Source: Candidatus Omnitrophota bacterium (lineage in GTDB: Bacteria; Omnitrophota; Gorgyraeia; Gorgyraeales; Gorgyraeaceae). From it: 12,724 bases of DNA. A program made the position numbers and the translations under genes. The stretch spans positions 1 to 12,724 of the forward strand of contig JABMRA010000017.1 in NCBI GenBank assembly GCA_013202925.1, read 5' to 3'. Below the pieces are notes generated by a model that saw only the letters and a program-made list of their open reading frames with translations, was not told the DNA's origin and did no database searches. Numbering within the stretch: position 1 is the first letter of the stretch; each line of letters opens with the position of its first letter. Below, piece after piece: positions 1 to 5,988 of the stretch.

Positions 1-46
1 AAGCGGGCTTCGCTAAACTACCATATCAGGACACCTCTCCACTCCC

Positions 47-487
47 CTACTCAACAACCCCATACCCATCACCCCTCCAGCCATAGGTGTAGGTCTTGGG
101 CGACCAGTGCTTGTTGGCATTGAGCGATACGATGAGCTCCTTTAATCCGTCTCCGTCAGTGTCTCTCACGGAAAAGGCATCTACTTCCTGGAAATGGGAG
201 ACGTCGCTTTTATATACGATATTGTATGCCTCGTCAAAGATGCAGATGACGTACCATACGTCATCTGAGTACCAGCCCTCGTTGTCCCATTGGCGGTATA
301 TGGTGGCCTTTTCTTCCCTGCCGTCATTGTTTAGGTCAGCCCTGATGAGGAAGAATATATTGTAGGTCTTGAGGTCGGCGGCGGGGCCTAGCTTTTCCTG
401 GGTGGCCCTGGCCATATAGCCGACGTTTATTAGATAAGCCGTTAGGAATAGGGTTAAAATCAATAGGGATAATTGTTTTTTATTCAT
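47..487 (-). CDS. Small exported or membrane-anchored protein with DxDGDG motifs
   Basis: 146 residues, family not recognised. A lysine-containing start (MNKK) is followed by a hydrophobic run at about residues 6-23, which reads as a signal peptide or single anchor, so the rest should lie outside the cytoplasm. Two acidic loops are visible: DLNNDG at 51-56 followed by Glu, and DTDGDG at 109-114 followed by LKE. These resemble the Asp/Asn-Gly loops of FG-GAP/VCBS or dockerin-type calcium sites, but two loops do not make a propeller. Aromatic residues are frequent. The start is supported by GGAGGAGA directly before the ATG. Only 9 nt separate it from the stop of the upstream gene at 497-1666, so the two are probably co-transcribed. 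The gene is confident; a calcium-binding role is only inference. Confidence 0.7.
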   Translation of the reverse strand: MNKKQLSLLILTLFLTAYLINVGYMARATQEKLGPAADLKTYNIFFLIRADLNNDGREEKATIYRQWDNEGWYSDDVWYVICIFDEAYNIVYKSDVSHFQEVDAFSVRDTDGDGLKELIVSLNANKHWSPKTYTYGWRGDGYGVVE

Positions 488-496
488 TTCTCCTCC

Positions 497-1666
497 TTAT
501 TCTCCCTGCAGGCTCCTGCTTGCTTCTGTTGTCTCCACAGCTTTAAGAAATTCCAGACAGTTGGCAAAGCCAGCATCTGACTGCTCTTCTTCCTTCGGCT
601 TGATCTTCCCTGGTTTATCTTTCAAGACATTGCTGTAAAGGTGCGCCCGATGCCAGGCATTGCTATTGCCGTACATCCCGCCTCGTTTTATATTCCCCAA
701 ATCCAGGAGCGCGTCTATCTGATATTCTGCCCAGGCATCATCCGGATTATCTTTAAGGTAAGCCTTTATGACCTGAACTACCTGCCAGAGTTTCTCATTA
801 TACTCATCATTGGGTATCTCAGATGTATTTGACGCCCCATAATTATAAGATTGGTTTTTAGTCCGCCATTTATGAAAAGCTTCGTACAGCAGAGGGGAGT
901 ATGCTTTCTTATTTACTATATCTGATAAGATTTTTATTCCTTCCTCAGATGCATCTATTTCTAAAAGCTCATCAAAGTCTCTAACCGCCATAAGAAAGCA
1001 ATCTGAGATCCTGAGCATTATATAATCCTCAAAAGGTGTCCCTTCGTATTTACCCTTAAGACCGTTTAATGCCTCATAAGCCTGGACATAATCCTCGTCC
1101 CATGTTATCAGCTGAACCGCATTGAGATATGTATGTTTATCCAATGCTGTCTTCATTAAATCAATATCTCTATCTATTGGCTCGAAATCCGCAGGCAATT
1201 TTTCCCAGCCTCTTTTATGCTTCAGCCTTACTTTTATGACTTCTTTATGATATCTTGTATCATATTCGCCTATCTCTCTGAACTCTTTATTGACTGTTTC
1301 AAGGTCCTTGCTCTCGATCCCATCATATACTTCTATTATCTTATCTATTAACTGCAGCTCTCTTTTCTTTGCCTCTCCAAGTTCATCTGAAACATCGAGC
1401 TTTGAAAGATATGCTTTGATTTTCTGCAACTCTTTTCTATTTAACTTTGAGCCGAATCGTAAAGTATTCTTAAGATCCCATGCCCAGCCAACATATGCGT
1501 ACATATCAATAGCGACTGCTTCGATCCTGGTCTTTATAAAACGAAGCTCGTCTGAGAAATCATGGATTTCTGATGCAAACAGAGAGACATTGATATAGAT
1601 CGGGAAGAATGTGGCGAGGAAAACAAAGATTACCAGTATGGCCTTGATCAGCTTCACAATAAACAT
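497..1666 (-). CDS. Membrane-anchored helical protein of unknown function
   Basis: 389 residues, not recognised. Residues about 8-31 form one hydrophobic segment (MFIVKLIKAILVIFVFLATF start), giving an N-terminal anchor or uncleaved signal. The remainder is charged and strongly alpha-helical, rich in Glu, Lys and Leu. A helical-repeat feel appears around residues 305-325 (NPDDAWAEYQIDALLDLGN), as in TPR-like proteins, but I cannot fit a clean 34-residue repeat. The C-terminus is polar and Glu-rich. The start is strongly supported: AAAGGAGG at 1673-1680 lies 6 nt before the ATG. A TATAAT-like box lies at 1691-1696 (minus) with no good -35. It is the first gene after the intron 3' end and is followed at 9 nt by the small DxDGDG protein, suggesting a two-gene operon for an envelope function. 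Confidence 0.75.
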   Translation of the reverse strand: MFIVKLIKAILVIFVFLATFFPIYINVSLFASEIHDFSDELRFIKTRIEAVAIDMYAYVGWAWDLKNTLRFGSKLNRKELQKIKAYLSKLDVSDELGEAKKRELQLIDKIIEVYDGIESKDLETVNKEFREIGEYDTRYHKEVIKVRLKHKRGWEKLPADFEPIDRDIDLMKTALDKHTYLNAVQLITWDEDYVQAYEALNGLKGKYEGTPFEDYIMLRISDCFLMAVRDFDELLEIDASEEGIKILSDIVNKKAYSPLLYEAFHKWRTKNQSYNYGASNTSEIPNDEYNEKLWQVVQVIKAYLKDNPDDAWAEYQIDALLDLGNIKRGGMYGNSNAWHRAHLYSNVLKDKPGKIKPKEEEQSDAGFANCLEFLKAVETTEASRSLQGE

Positions 1667-1734
1667 TCCAAACCTCCTTTGTGGCGGCCTATTATATCTT
1701 CACAAAGAAGGTTTTAATTTCCGCCGGATGCGGA

Positions 1735-1749
1735 TCCGCCTTGGGCGGA
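1735..1749. repeat. TCCGCC-N3-GGCGGA palindrome, copy 1
   Basis: Perfect 6-bp inverted repeat TCCGCC / GGCGGA around a TTG spacer. A second, imperfect copy (CCGCCGGATGCGGA) lies just before it at about 1721-1734. The same 15-bp form recurs at 1978-1992 and 3535-3549. It is a small dispersed palindrome of the REP type, here in the leader region of the 497-1666 gene. Confidence 0.7.
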
Positions 1750-1837
1750 GTTTATAGTCGCAGTGAGCCCCTTCGAACGTACGACTTGTTACACATTAAT
1801 AGAGTAGGAAAAGGTTTTCACCTTTGTCCCCTGCCTC

Positions 1838-1870
1838 AAACCGTACGTACGGTTTTCCCGTATACGGCTT
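1838..1870 (-). ncRNA. Group II intron domain V catalytic hairpin
   Basis: The minus strand reads AAGCCGTATACGG, then GAAA, then ACCGTACGTACGGTTT. The AGC catalytic triad is at 1869-1867, the two-base bulge is on the 3' side, and the tip is GNRA-like. This is the diagnostic 33-34 nt core of group II ribozymes. Domain VI follows at about 1799-1835, with an AAAGGT/ACCTTT stem closed by GAAA and an unpaired A in CCTACTC, positioned as the branch-point adenosine. Confidence 0.88.
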
Positions 1871-1977
1871 TCCTCTTTAGTTGCCCCATCGCAGGGAATG
1901 GAGATAATACTCCATCGATTAGTCTTAATCCATATAAAGTCGTTATCGGGTAGAAGTAGTTTCTAAACCTACTCCCT

Positions 1978-1992
1978 TCCGCCTATGGCGGA
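1978..1992. repeat. TCCGCC-N3-GGCGGA palindrome, copy 2, inside the intron
   Basis: Same palindrome as at 1735-1749, with spacer TAT. It falls in the short domain IV of the group II intron, the place where the maturase gene normally sits. Confidence 0.7.
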
Positions 1993-2473
1993 TTAAAACC
2001 CTTCTGATGACTCCTCATATGAACCTTGACTTATTCCTAAAGAGCAGGAGCCCTTCGCTCTATCCCCATTACAGGGACTTCTTCGCTACTATGGCTCCGT
2101 CTGACTTCTTGGATAACCTTAATGGAATTTCGCTTTTGGCTTATATCCATAAGTTTAAATCGTTACCCAAGACCTCCCACGGTCACATCTCTCTATCTCC
2201 CATCCATCCTGTCTCTAATCACACCCATATCTTACTGACTGCTTTATCACCCAATCCATCACCAATCAGTATAAAGGCTTCCCCGTTCATTTGGCGGGTC
2301 GCCAGATATAAATGCCACCACGAGTTCACTTACGTTACGGGCTGGATGTTCGCTATACTCGCTCTTCAGATTTTACCTTGCGGTAAACACCCTGCGGTTA
2401 GCTACAACACCCGAAGTGGGAACAATGTTGATAGGGCTTTAACCTATTGGTAAAGAGCGTTACGTGGCGCACA

Positions 2474-2603
2474 AATAAAAGCCCCTTTGCCATTTCTGAC
2501 AAAGGGGCTTACGTTTTCATTTGCTGGTGCAAATTAAGTAGGTGCTCATGATCGCCAATCCCACCAGCCAGACTTGGCGAATAGACCATCTACTATTATG
2601 GTT
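2474..2603 (-). ncRNA. Candidate small RNA with H-type pseudoknot
   Basis: A consensus promoter (2610-2638) and a strong terminator (2479-2510) bracket about 130 nt on the minus strand. Two perfect 7-bp helices interleave: TCGCCAA (2580-2574) with TTGGCGA (2558-2552), and GCTGGTG (2568-2562) with CACCAGC (2529-2523). The order S1-S2-S1'-S2' is that of an H-type pseudoknot, with 5-, 3- and 23-nt connecting loops. A 26-codon ATG frame (2589-2509, beginning MVYSPSLAGG) spans most of it but has no Shine-Dalgarno sequence, so a structured RNA is the better reading and a small peptide the alternative. The unit starts immediately downstream of the nuclease gene. I recognise no named RNA family. Confidence 0.5.
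2479..2510 (-). terminator. Strong rho-independent terminator, target of the intron
   Basis: On the minus strand AAGCCCCTTTG pairs perfectly with CAAAGGGGCTT (11 bp) around a 10-nt loop, followed by TTTTATTT. The next base is the first G of the group II intron. It ends the candidate small RNA and probably also the nuclease transcript. Confidence 0.85.
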
Positions 2604-2609
2604 ATTCTC

Positions 2610-2638
2610 AATATACCCTAAAATATTCAATTTGTCAA
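2610..2638 (-). promoter_or_regulatory. Sigma70-type promoter for the candidate small RNA
   Basis: Minus strand: TTGACA at 2638-2633, a 17-bp spacer, and TATATT at 2615-2610. The expected start is near 2603. It lies 5 bp beyond the stop of the nuclease gene, so the downstream RNA can be made independently of that gene. Confidence 0.72.
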
Positions 2639-2643
2639 GCCCC

Positions 2644-3390
2644 TCATACATTCGGCACATCTATTATAGGCTGATACCTCTCCAGGCGCTTAAGCAATCT
2701 ATTGTATTTAAAAACAGGGAACGCTGTCCGGAAATTATAGGGCGAAACCTTGTCCTTCTTATTCTTTTTAACGATTACAGACCAATAACATTTATTGCTT
2801 TCGATATCAGAAATCGGCAGGTCATATTTACATAAATACATAATTTCCCTTTGACCTCTGTCTATCCGTGTATAGATATTTGTCGAATTATGTAAAGCAT
2901 GTTTTATCCATGGCAATCTCTTGCCTCTATGAGGTAAATAGAACTCCGTGCTTATTTCATGGCGATTGGTTTCATAGTTTTTGTACATAAATTTTATGCC
3001 GTCTTCGAGATCTATGTGTATTGGTCTGCCAAATTTATCCTGCGTATCACCCTCAACATGATTTTGGAAAAACTCCAAGGCATCAGACTCAATAAAATTT
3101 GGGCCAAAGCATCGCATTAACTCACGATCTGTTCTATATGTTTTATCTTGCGAATGATGATAATCGACTAATTTTACTAATCTTGTAATTTCACTTCTCT
3201 TTAATATTATGGGTAAGGGAGACTTGTCTTTTAGACCTGCCCTTTTCCGCTCGAGGGCATAATGGGCTATTTTAAACACATCGTAGAAAACATGACATAT
3301 AGCCTGGGCATTTTCAAACGTATGCAACCTGCCTATATCGCGCAACTTTTTTATTATTTCTTCCTGCGTAGAAAATAAAGCTGGTAACAT
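2644..3390 (-). CDS. Candidate BECR-fold (barnase/EndoU/RelE-like) nuclease
   Basis: 248 residues. The N-terminal two thirds is not recognised. The C-terminal part, about residues 155-245, has the pattern I associate with phage-associated Barnase-EndoU-ColicinE5/D-RelE-like (BECR) nucleases: RLPWIKHALHNSTNIYTR, a Tyr/Cys-rich strand (IMYLCKYDLP), CYWSVIVKKN, and then NFRTAFPVFKY with Arg/Lys-rich ends. Candidate active-site residues are His166/His169, Arg177, Lys210-212 and the Arg-Thr pair of NFRTAFP. The start is supported by AAAGGGA at 3397-3403, 6 nt before the ATG. It sits between two promoter-RNA-terminator units on the same strand, and no promoter is visible between the upstream terminator and the ATG, so expression probably depends on terminator read-through. 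Toxin or RNase activity is inference; a regulatory or phage-derived protein is possible. Confidence 0.6.
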   Translation of the reverse strand: MLPALFSTQEEIIKKLRDIGRLHTFENAQAICHVFYDVFKIAHYALERKRAGLKDKSPLPIILKRSEITRLVKLVDYHHSQDKTYRTDRELMRCFGPNFIESDALEFFQNHVEGDTQDKFGRPIHIDLEDGIKFMYKNYETNRHEISTEFYLPHRGKRLPWIKHALHNSTNIYTRIDRGQREIMYLCKYDLPISDIESNKCYWSVIVKKNKKDKVSPYNFRTAFPVFKYNRLLKRLERYQPIIDVPNV

Positions 3391-3454
3391 TTTCTATCCC
3401 TTTGCAATAGGACACATTTGCCCTGCAATTTCTTTCAAAAACCCCTAAAAACAA

Positions 3455-3492
3455 AAAACCTCCACCTGCCTCTTGCGGCCAGTGAAGGTTTT
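3455..3492 (-). terminator. Terminator between leader promoter and nuclease gene
   Basis: The minus strand stem opens AAAACCTTCAC and closes GTGGAGGTTTT, with G-U pairs that favour this strand, an inner GCC/GGC helix and a small loop. It is followed by TTTTTTGTTTTT. On the plus strand the hairpin is weaker but is also followed by a T run, so it might work in both directions. Confidence 0.75.
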
Positions 3493-3534
3493 ACTTTTTT
3501 AATGTCCAGGTTTGCGCCACAATGCTTTAGCGCA

Positions 3535-3549
3535 TCCGCCTCTGGCGGA
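3535..3549. repeat. TCCGCC-N3-GGCGGA palindrome, copy 3
   Basis: Third exact 6-bp inverted repeat, with spacer TCT. It lies inside the candidate leader RNA, where it forms a self-contained hairpin. Confidence 0.7.
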
Positions 3550-3587
3550 CCCCCTTTGAACTCAGGACTATATTTGATTGTATATTA

Positions 3588-3616
3588 ATTTTACACCACA
3601 AACTCGCCCTTGTCAA
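3588..3616 (-). promoter_or_regulatory. Sigma70-type promoter upstream of the leader RNA and nuclease gene
   Basis: Minus strand: TTGACA at 3616-3611, a 17-bp spacer, TAAAAT at 3593-3588; expected start near 3581. It lies in the divergent gap facing the RhuM-Fic gene, about 90 bp from that ATG. I could not find a comparably good plus-strand promoter for RhuM-Fic in the same gap. Confidence 0.72.
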
Positions 3617-3705
3617 GTATGAATTCCCCCGCCAAGCCAAAAAAGTTAAAAATTACTGAAAGAAAGTAAGGCACAGCGTGTCTTGTTGGTAAAGGGAGGT
3701 GGGTT

Positions 3706-4707
3706 ATGGGCAAAATTAACAACGCCCCAAGGGGCGAGATCACGATTTACCAGACCAAGGATAAAAAGGTTAAACTGGAGGTGAAAATACAACAAGAAAC
3801 GACCTGGCTTAACCTTAATCAAATGGTGATTTTATTCGGAAGAGATAAATCTGTTATATCGCGTCATTTGCGTAACGTCTTTAAAACAAAAGAGTTAACG
3901 CGACATTCAGTTGTTGCAAAATTTGCAACAACTGGCGCTGACCGAAAGGTTTATCAGGTGGACTACTATACTCTAGATGCTATTCTTTCAGTCGGATATC
4001 GTGTTAATTCTAAACGAGGGGCTCAATTCCGCATCTGGGCAACAAACGTGCTTAAAAGACATCTAATCGATGGCTACACCCTGAACGAACGTCGCCTTAA
4101 AGAGAAGGCAGGCAAATTAGAAGCCCTGCAAAAGTCGATAAAACTCATAAGCACTATTAAAACTCACAAAGAGCTCGATTATAAAGAAGCTATGGGGCTT
4201 TTGGATGTTATAAGCGATTATAGCTATGGGCTTGGATTACTGGATGAGTATGACAATAAAAAGCTTAAAATAACAAAAACAACCTCTGAAGAGAAATTCA
4301 GGCTTGATTATGATGGCGCTATAAAGACAGTTGAAGAGCTAAAGAAAAGATTCGGCGCATCTTCCATTTTCGGAAAAGAGAAAGATAAGTCGTTCAGGGG
4401 TTCAATAGATACGATCTACCAGACATTTGACAACAAAGAGCTGTATCCAAGCGTTGAAGAAAAGGCAGCGAATCTTTTGTACTTCATTGTGAAGAACCAT
4501 TCATTTGTCGATGGCAATAAACGCATTGCCGCGTCTATCTTTTTGTGGTTTCTGGAGAAAAATAAGATTTTATACAGGGATGATGGTTCAAAGCGCTTGG
4601 CAGATAACGCATTGGTGGCTCTAACGCTCATGATAGCCGAAAGCAATCCTTCTGAGCGGGATATTATATCGAAGCTCGTGGTTAATCTTATTAACAGGGA
4701 TAATTAG
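3706..4707 (+). CDS. RhuM-family protein with C-terminal Fic/Doc domain
   Basis: 333 residues. About 10-125 is the RhuM-type N-terminal domain: EITIYQTKDKKVKLEVKI, TTWLNLNQMVILFGRDKSVISRH with an HTH look, and YYTLDAILSVGYRVNSKRG followed by FRIWATNVLKRHL. A charged linker follows. About 200-325 is a Fic/Doc domain with the motif HSFVDGNKR at 265-273. The family motif is HPFxxGNGR. Lys272 replaces the second Gly, as in Doc, which phosphorylates EF-Tu rather than AMPylating, so a Doc-like kinase or an altered nucleotide transferase is plausible. The start is supported by GGGAGGT at 3694-3700. No partner antitoxin lies beside it on the plus strand; control may be internal through the RhuM/DNA-binding part. 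It converges with the endonuclease IV gene, leaving 19 nt. Fusion of RhuM to Fic is a known architecture. Confidence 0.85.
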   Translation: MGKINNAPRGEITIYQTKDKKVKLEVKIQQETTWLNLNQMVILFGRDKSVISRHLRNVFKTKELTRHSVVAKFATTGADRKVYQVDYYTLDAILSVGYRVNSKRGAQFRIWATNVLKRHLIDGYTLNERRLKEKAGKLEALQKSIKLISTIKTHKELDYKEAMGLLDVISDYSYGLGLLDEYDNKKLKITKTTSEEKFRLDYDGAIKTVEELKKRFGASSIFGKEKDKSFRGSIDTIYQTFDNKELYPSVEEKAANLLYFIVKNHSFVDGNKRIAASIFLWFLEKNKILYRDDGSKRLADNALVALTLMIAESNPSERDIISKLVVNLINRDN

Positions 4708-4726
4708 GGTCTCTCCGCTAAGGATC

Positions 4727-5494
4727 TTATTGCGTAAGAGCTTTCTTCATTTTAACGCTGTCTGTTATGGGATCAGGGCTCTCATTGATAATAGCAATAT
4801 CAACCTTGCGCTCCAGGATTTTCTTTGCCAAAGGCGTTATAGCGCTTTTCTCTGTCAGTACATGCCTTCTTTCGCCTTTTTCTGTGTATTCAATGCCTGA
4901 AAAATGCGCATGTATATGACCCATGCCTTTGAGTTTATCAAAGACACCGTCATAGTGAATCTCTCCGTCCCTTGCCAGGATATGCGCGAAATCCACGCAG
5001 AATTCGCAACCAGCCTCTTTCTTAAGCCTCAAAAGCTCATCAATATCGCCAAATTGCGATTTCTTACCAGTAGTCTCAGGCGCCAACACAACATCCCATT
5101 GATTCTTCTTTATGGCTTTGGCTAAATCCCCTACCTCTTTTTTTATCAGATCAAATGTCTCTTTTTTAGCGCGGTCCTGGTAAAAACCAGCGTGAAATAC
5201 CACATATCCTGCGCCAAGTAAATGCGCCTTCTGACAGCTGTCCATGATCCTCTTTTTAGAGGCCTCGATCTTGGCATTTTCCTTGGATGCAAGGTTGATA
5301 TAATACGGGCAATGTACAGAAAGCGCTATATCAAGCTCCCTTGCCCTCTCCCCTAGCGACTTTGCCTGGCTATCAGACATCCTTACGCCATAGGTAAATT
5401 CAATCTCCATGGCATTCAAGCCAAGCTCATTTATCTTTTCCAGGGCCTTTTCATTCCCCAATCCCGCAGACCCCGCAGGCCCAATCCGTATCAT
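4727..5494 (-). CDS. nfo: Endonuclease IV family AP endonuclease
   Basis: 255 residues, a little shorter than the usual 280. It is a TIM-barrel, metal-dependent enzyme that cuts DNA 5' of abasic sites in base-excision repair. The zinc-ligand pattern is visible: His61 (SVHCPYYINL), His101 (VVFHAGFY), Glu140 (LAPETTGK), Asp168 and His171 (CVDFAHILAR), His195/His197 (HIHAHFSGIEY) and Glu238 (INESP). The start is supported by AAGGAGA at 5499-5505, 4 nt before the ATG. It follows the HTH regulator gene on the same strand with a 41-nt gap and probably shares its promoter, an unusual pairing of repair enzyme and antitoxin-like regulator. Archaeal and thermophile-type endonuclease IV proteins look alike; a sugar-isomerase-like barrel is the less likely alternative. 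Confidence 0.85.
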   Translation of the reverse strand: MIRIGPAGSAGLGNEKALEKINELGLNAMEIEFTYGVRMSDSQAKSLGERARELDIALSVHCPYYINLASKENAKIEASKKRIMDSCQKAHLLGAGYVVFHAGFYQDRAKKETFDLIKKEVGDLAKAIKKNQWDVVLAPETTGKKSQFGDIDELLRLKKEAGCEFCVDFAHILARDGEIHYDGVFDKLKGMGHIHAHFSGIEYTEKGERRHVLTEKSAITPLAKKILERKVDIAIINESPDPITDSVKMKKALTQ

Positions 5495-5535
5495 GCAGTC
5501 TCCTTATGTTGATTTTGATTTTGGCATAAAACCGG

Positions 5536-5862
5536 TTATGCTGCCTTAAGGCCAGGGCCTTGATTGGAAAGCTTTGGAAAGGATATCTCTATGCCTCTGC
5601 CTAAAGACCTGGCAATATTAAGCAATGTATCTATGGTTAGATTGTCCGCCTCCGCTGTCTCTATCTGGGAGATAAATTGCTGAGATACATGGAGTTTTTT
5701 CGCAAGATCTGACTGCCTTAAATGCGCGTCCTGTCTTAATTCGGCAAGTTTCTGCGCTAGCGCTACTTTTACTACTTCGCGCTCATATGCTTTCCTGAAT
5801 CGCTTATCTTTAAGTTTTTTCTTTAAATGGATTTTATAATTTTCTAAGGCTATTTTTCCCAT
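5536..5862 (-). CDS. HTH_XRE regulator, HigA-like antitoxin
   Basis: 108 residues. A basic N-terminal extension (1-30) is followed by a Cro/C1-type helix-turn-helix at about 36-90: LAQKLAELRQDAHLRQSDLAKKL, VSQQFISQIETAEADNLTIDTL and LLNIARSLGR, ending IEISFPKL. The order and the final IxISF strand match HigA-type antitoxins, which bind an operator and neutralise a RelE/HigB toxin. No full toxin gene precedes it. Start by AGGTGA at 5868-5873, 5 nt before the ATG. The promoter at 5989-6017 has a perfect palindrome in its spacer, fitting autorepression. The gene continues into the endonuclease IV gene. The C-terminal tail after 95 (SNQGPGLKAA) is unstructured. Confidence 0.85.
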   Translation of the reverse strand: MGKIALENYKIHLKKKLKDKRFRKAYEREVVKVALAQKLAELRQDAHLRQSDLAKKLHVSQQFISQIETAEADNLTIDTLLNIARSLGRGIEISFPKLSNQGPGLKAA

Positions 5863-5867
5863 TTAAA

Positions 5868-5984
5868 TCACCTCATAATTTCGCTCTTTTTATGTTCTTG
5901 TTTCTTTCTGTATGCAATTTTCTCTTTATGCATATATCCAATCTCGTCCAAAAAATAATATATAGCTGCTAATCTGTGTCCCAT
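5868..5984 (-). CDS. Doubtful 38-codon frame upstream of the HTH gene
   Basis: ATG frame of 38 residues starting MGHRLAAIYYFLDEIGYM and ending KKSEIMR. Its stop overlaps the Shine-Dalgarno of the HTH gene. The part IAYRKKQEHKKSEI loosely recalls the C-terminal strand of HigB/RelE toxins (AFRKKTQKTPKSEI). The ATG lies only 4 bp after the -10 box, at or just before the likely transcription start, and has no ribosome site. It could be a toxin remnant, a leaderless peptide or chance. Confidence 0.2.
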   Translation of the reverse strand: MGHRLAAIYYFLDEIGYMHKEKIAYRKKQEHKKSEIMR

Positions 5985-5988
5985 TATA

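Larger units (their letters stand above)
1799..2472 (-). mobile_element. ORF-less group II intron (ribozyme only)
   Basis: Read on the minus strand, the element begins GTGCGCC at 2472, the canonical GUGYG 5' end. It contains typical domain I sequence (for example GTAACGTAAGTGAACTCG), a domain-III-like block at about 2049-2096 (GGAGCCATAGTAGCGAAG...), a clear domain V at 1838-1870, and a domain VI stem capped by GAAA with the usual CCTACTCTAT end at about 1799. The length is about 674 nt. No reverse transcriptase/maturase frame is present: domain IV is only about 170 nt and holds no long reading frame, so splicing or mobility would need a maturase supplied in trans. The 5' end lies directly after a terminator hairpin and its T-rich tail, as is known for group IIC introns, although I cannot fix the class from domain I. 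The 3' boundary may be a few bases off (1795-1799). Confidence 0.85.
3450..3581 (-). ncRNA. Candidate structured leader / small RNA upstream of the nuclease gene
   Basis: Promoter at 3588-3616 and terminator at 3455-3492 define about 130 nt on the minus strand. Visible structure: GTCC (3568-3565) can close onto GGAC (3507-3504), enclosing the TCCGCC-AGA-GGCGGA hairpin and a second hairpin GCGC...GCGC at about 3532-3513, a three-way-junction-like layout. There is no reading frame with a ribosome site. It may be a stand-alone RNA or an attenuated leader, because the nuclease ATG follows the terminator by about 60 nt with no second promoter seen. I do not recognise a riboswitch class and see no tandem repeats of the ToxI kind. 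Confidence 0.45.

Noticed and set aside
1..46. Possible further gene at the left edge
   Set aside because: Only a GAGAGG-like string and a three-codon frame are visible; nothing can be supported.
1751..1796. Short frame after the intron 3' end (MCNKSYVRRGSLRL) and an AGTCG/CGACT hairpin
   Set aside because: The peptide is 14 codons with no ribosome site, and I could not link it to a specific gene remnant; the hairpin is too short to call.
1681..2453. Plus-strand open frames across the intron (about 90 and 148 codons)
   Set aside because: They lie antisense to a group II ribozyme, have no ribosome sites and look like no protein family; the RNA structure explains the sequence.
3551..3570. tRNA-like string near GAACTCAGGAC
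   Set aside because: There is no acceptor stem, anticodon arm or CCA-adjacent pairing around it; I saw no tRNA or rRNA gene in the window.
3450..3581. Type III antitoxin repeat array (ToxI-like)
   Set aside because: No tandem direct repeats are visible in the leader; only the promoter-RNA-terminator-gene order is shared with type III systems.
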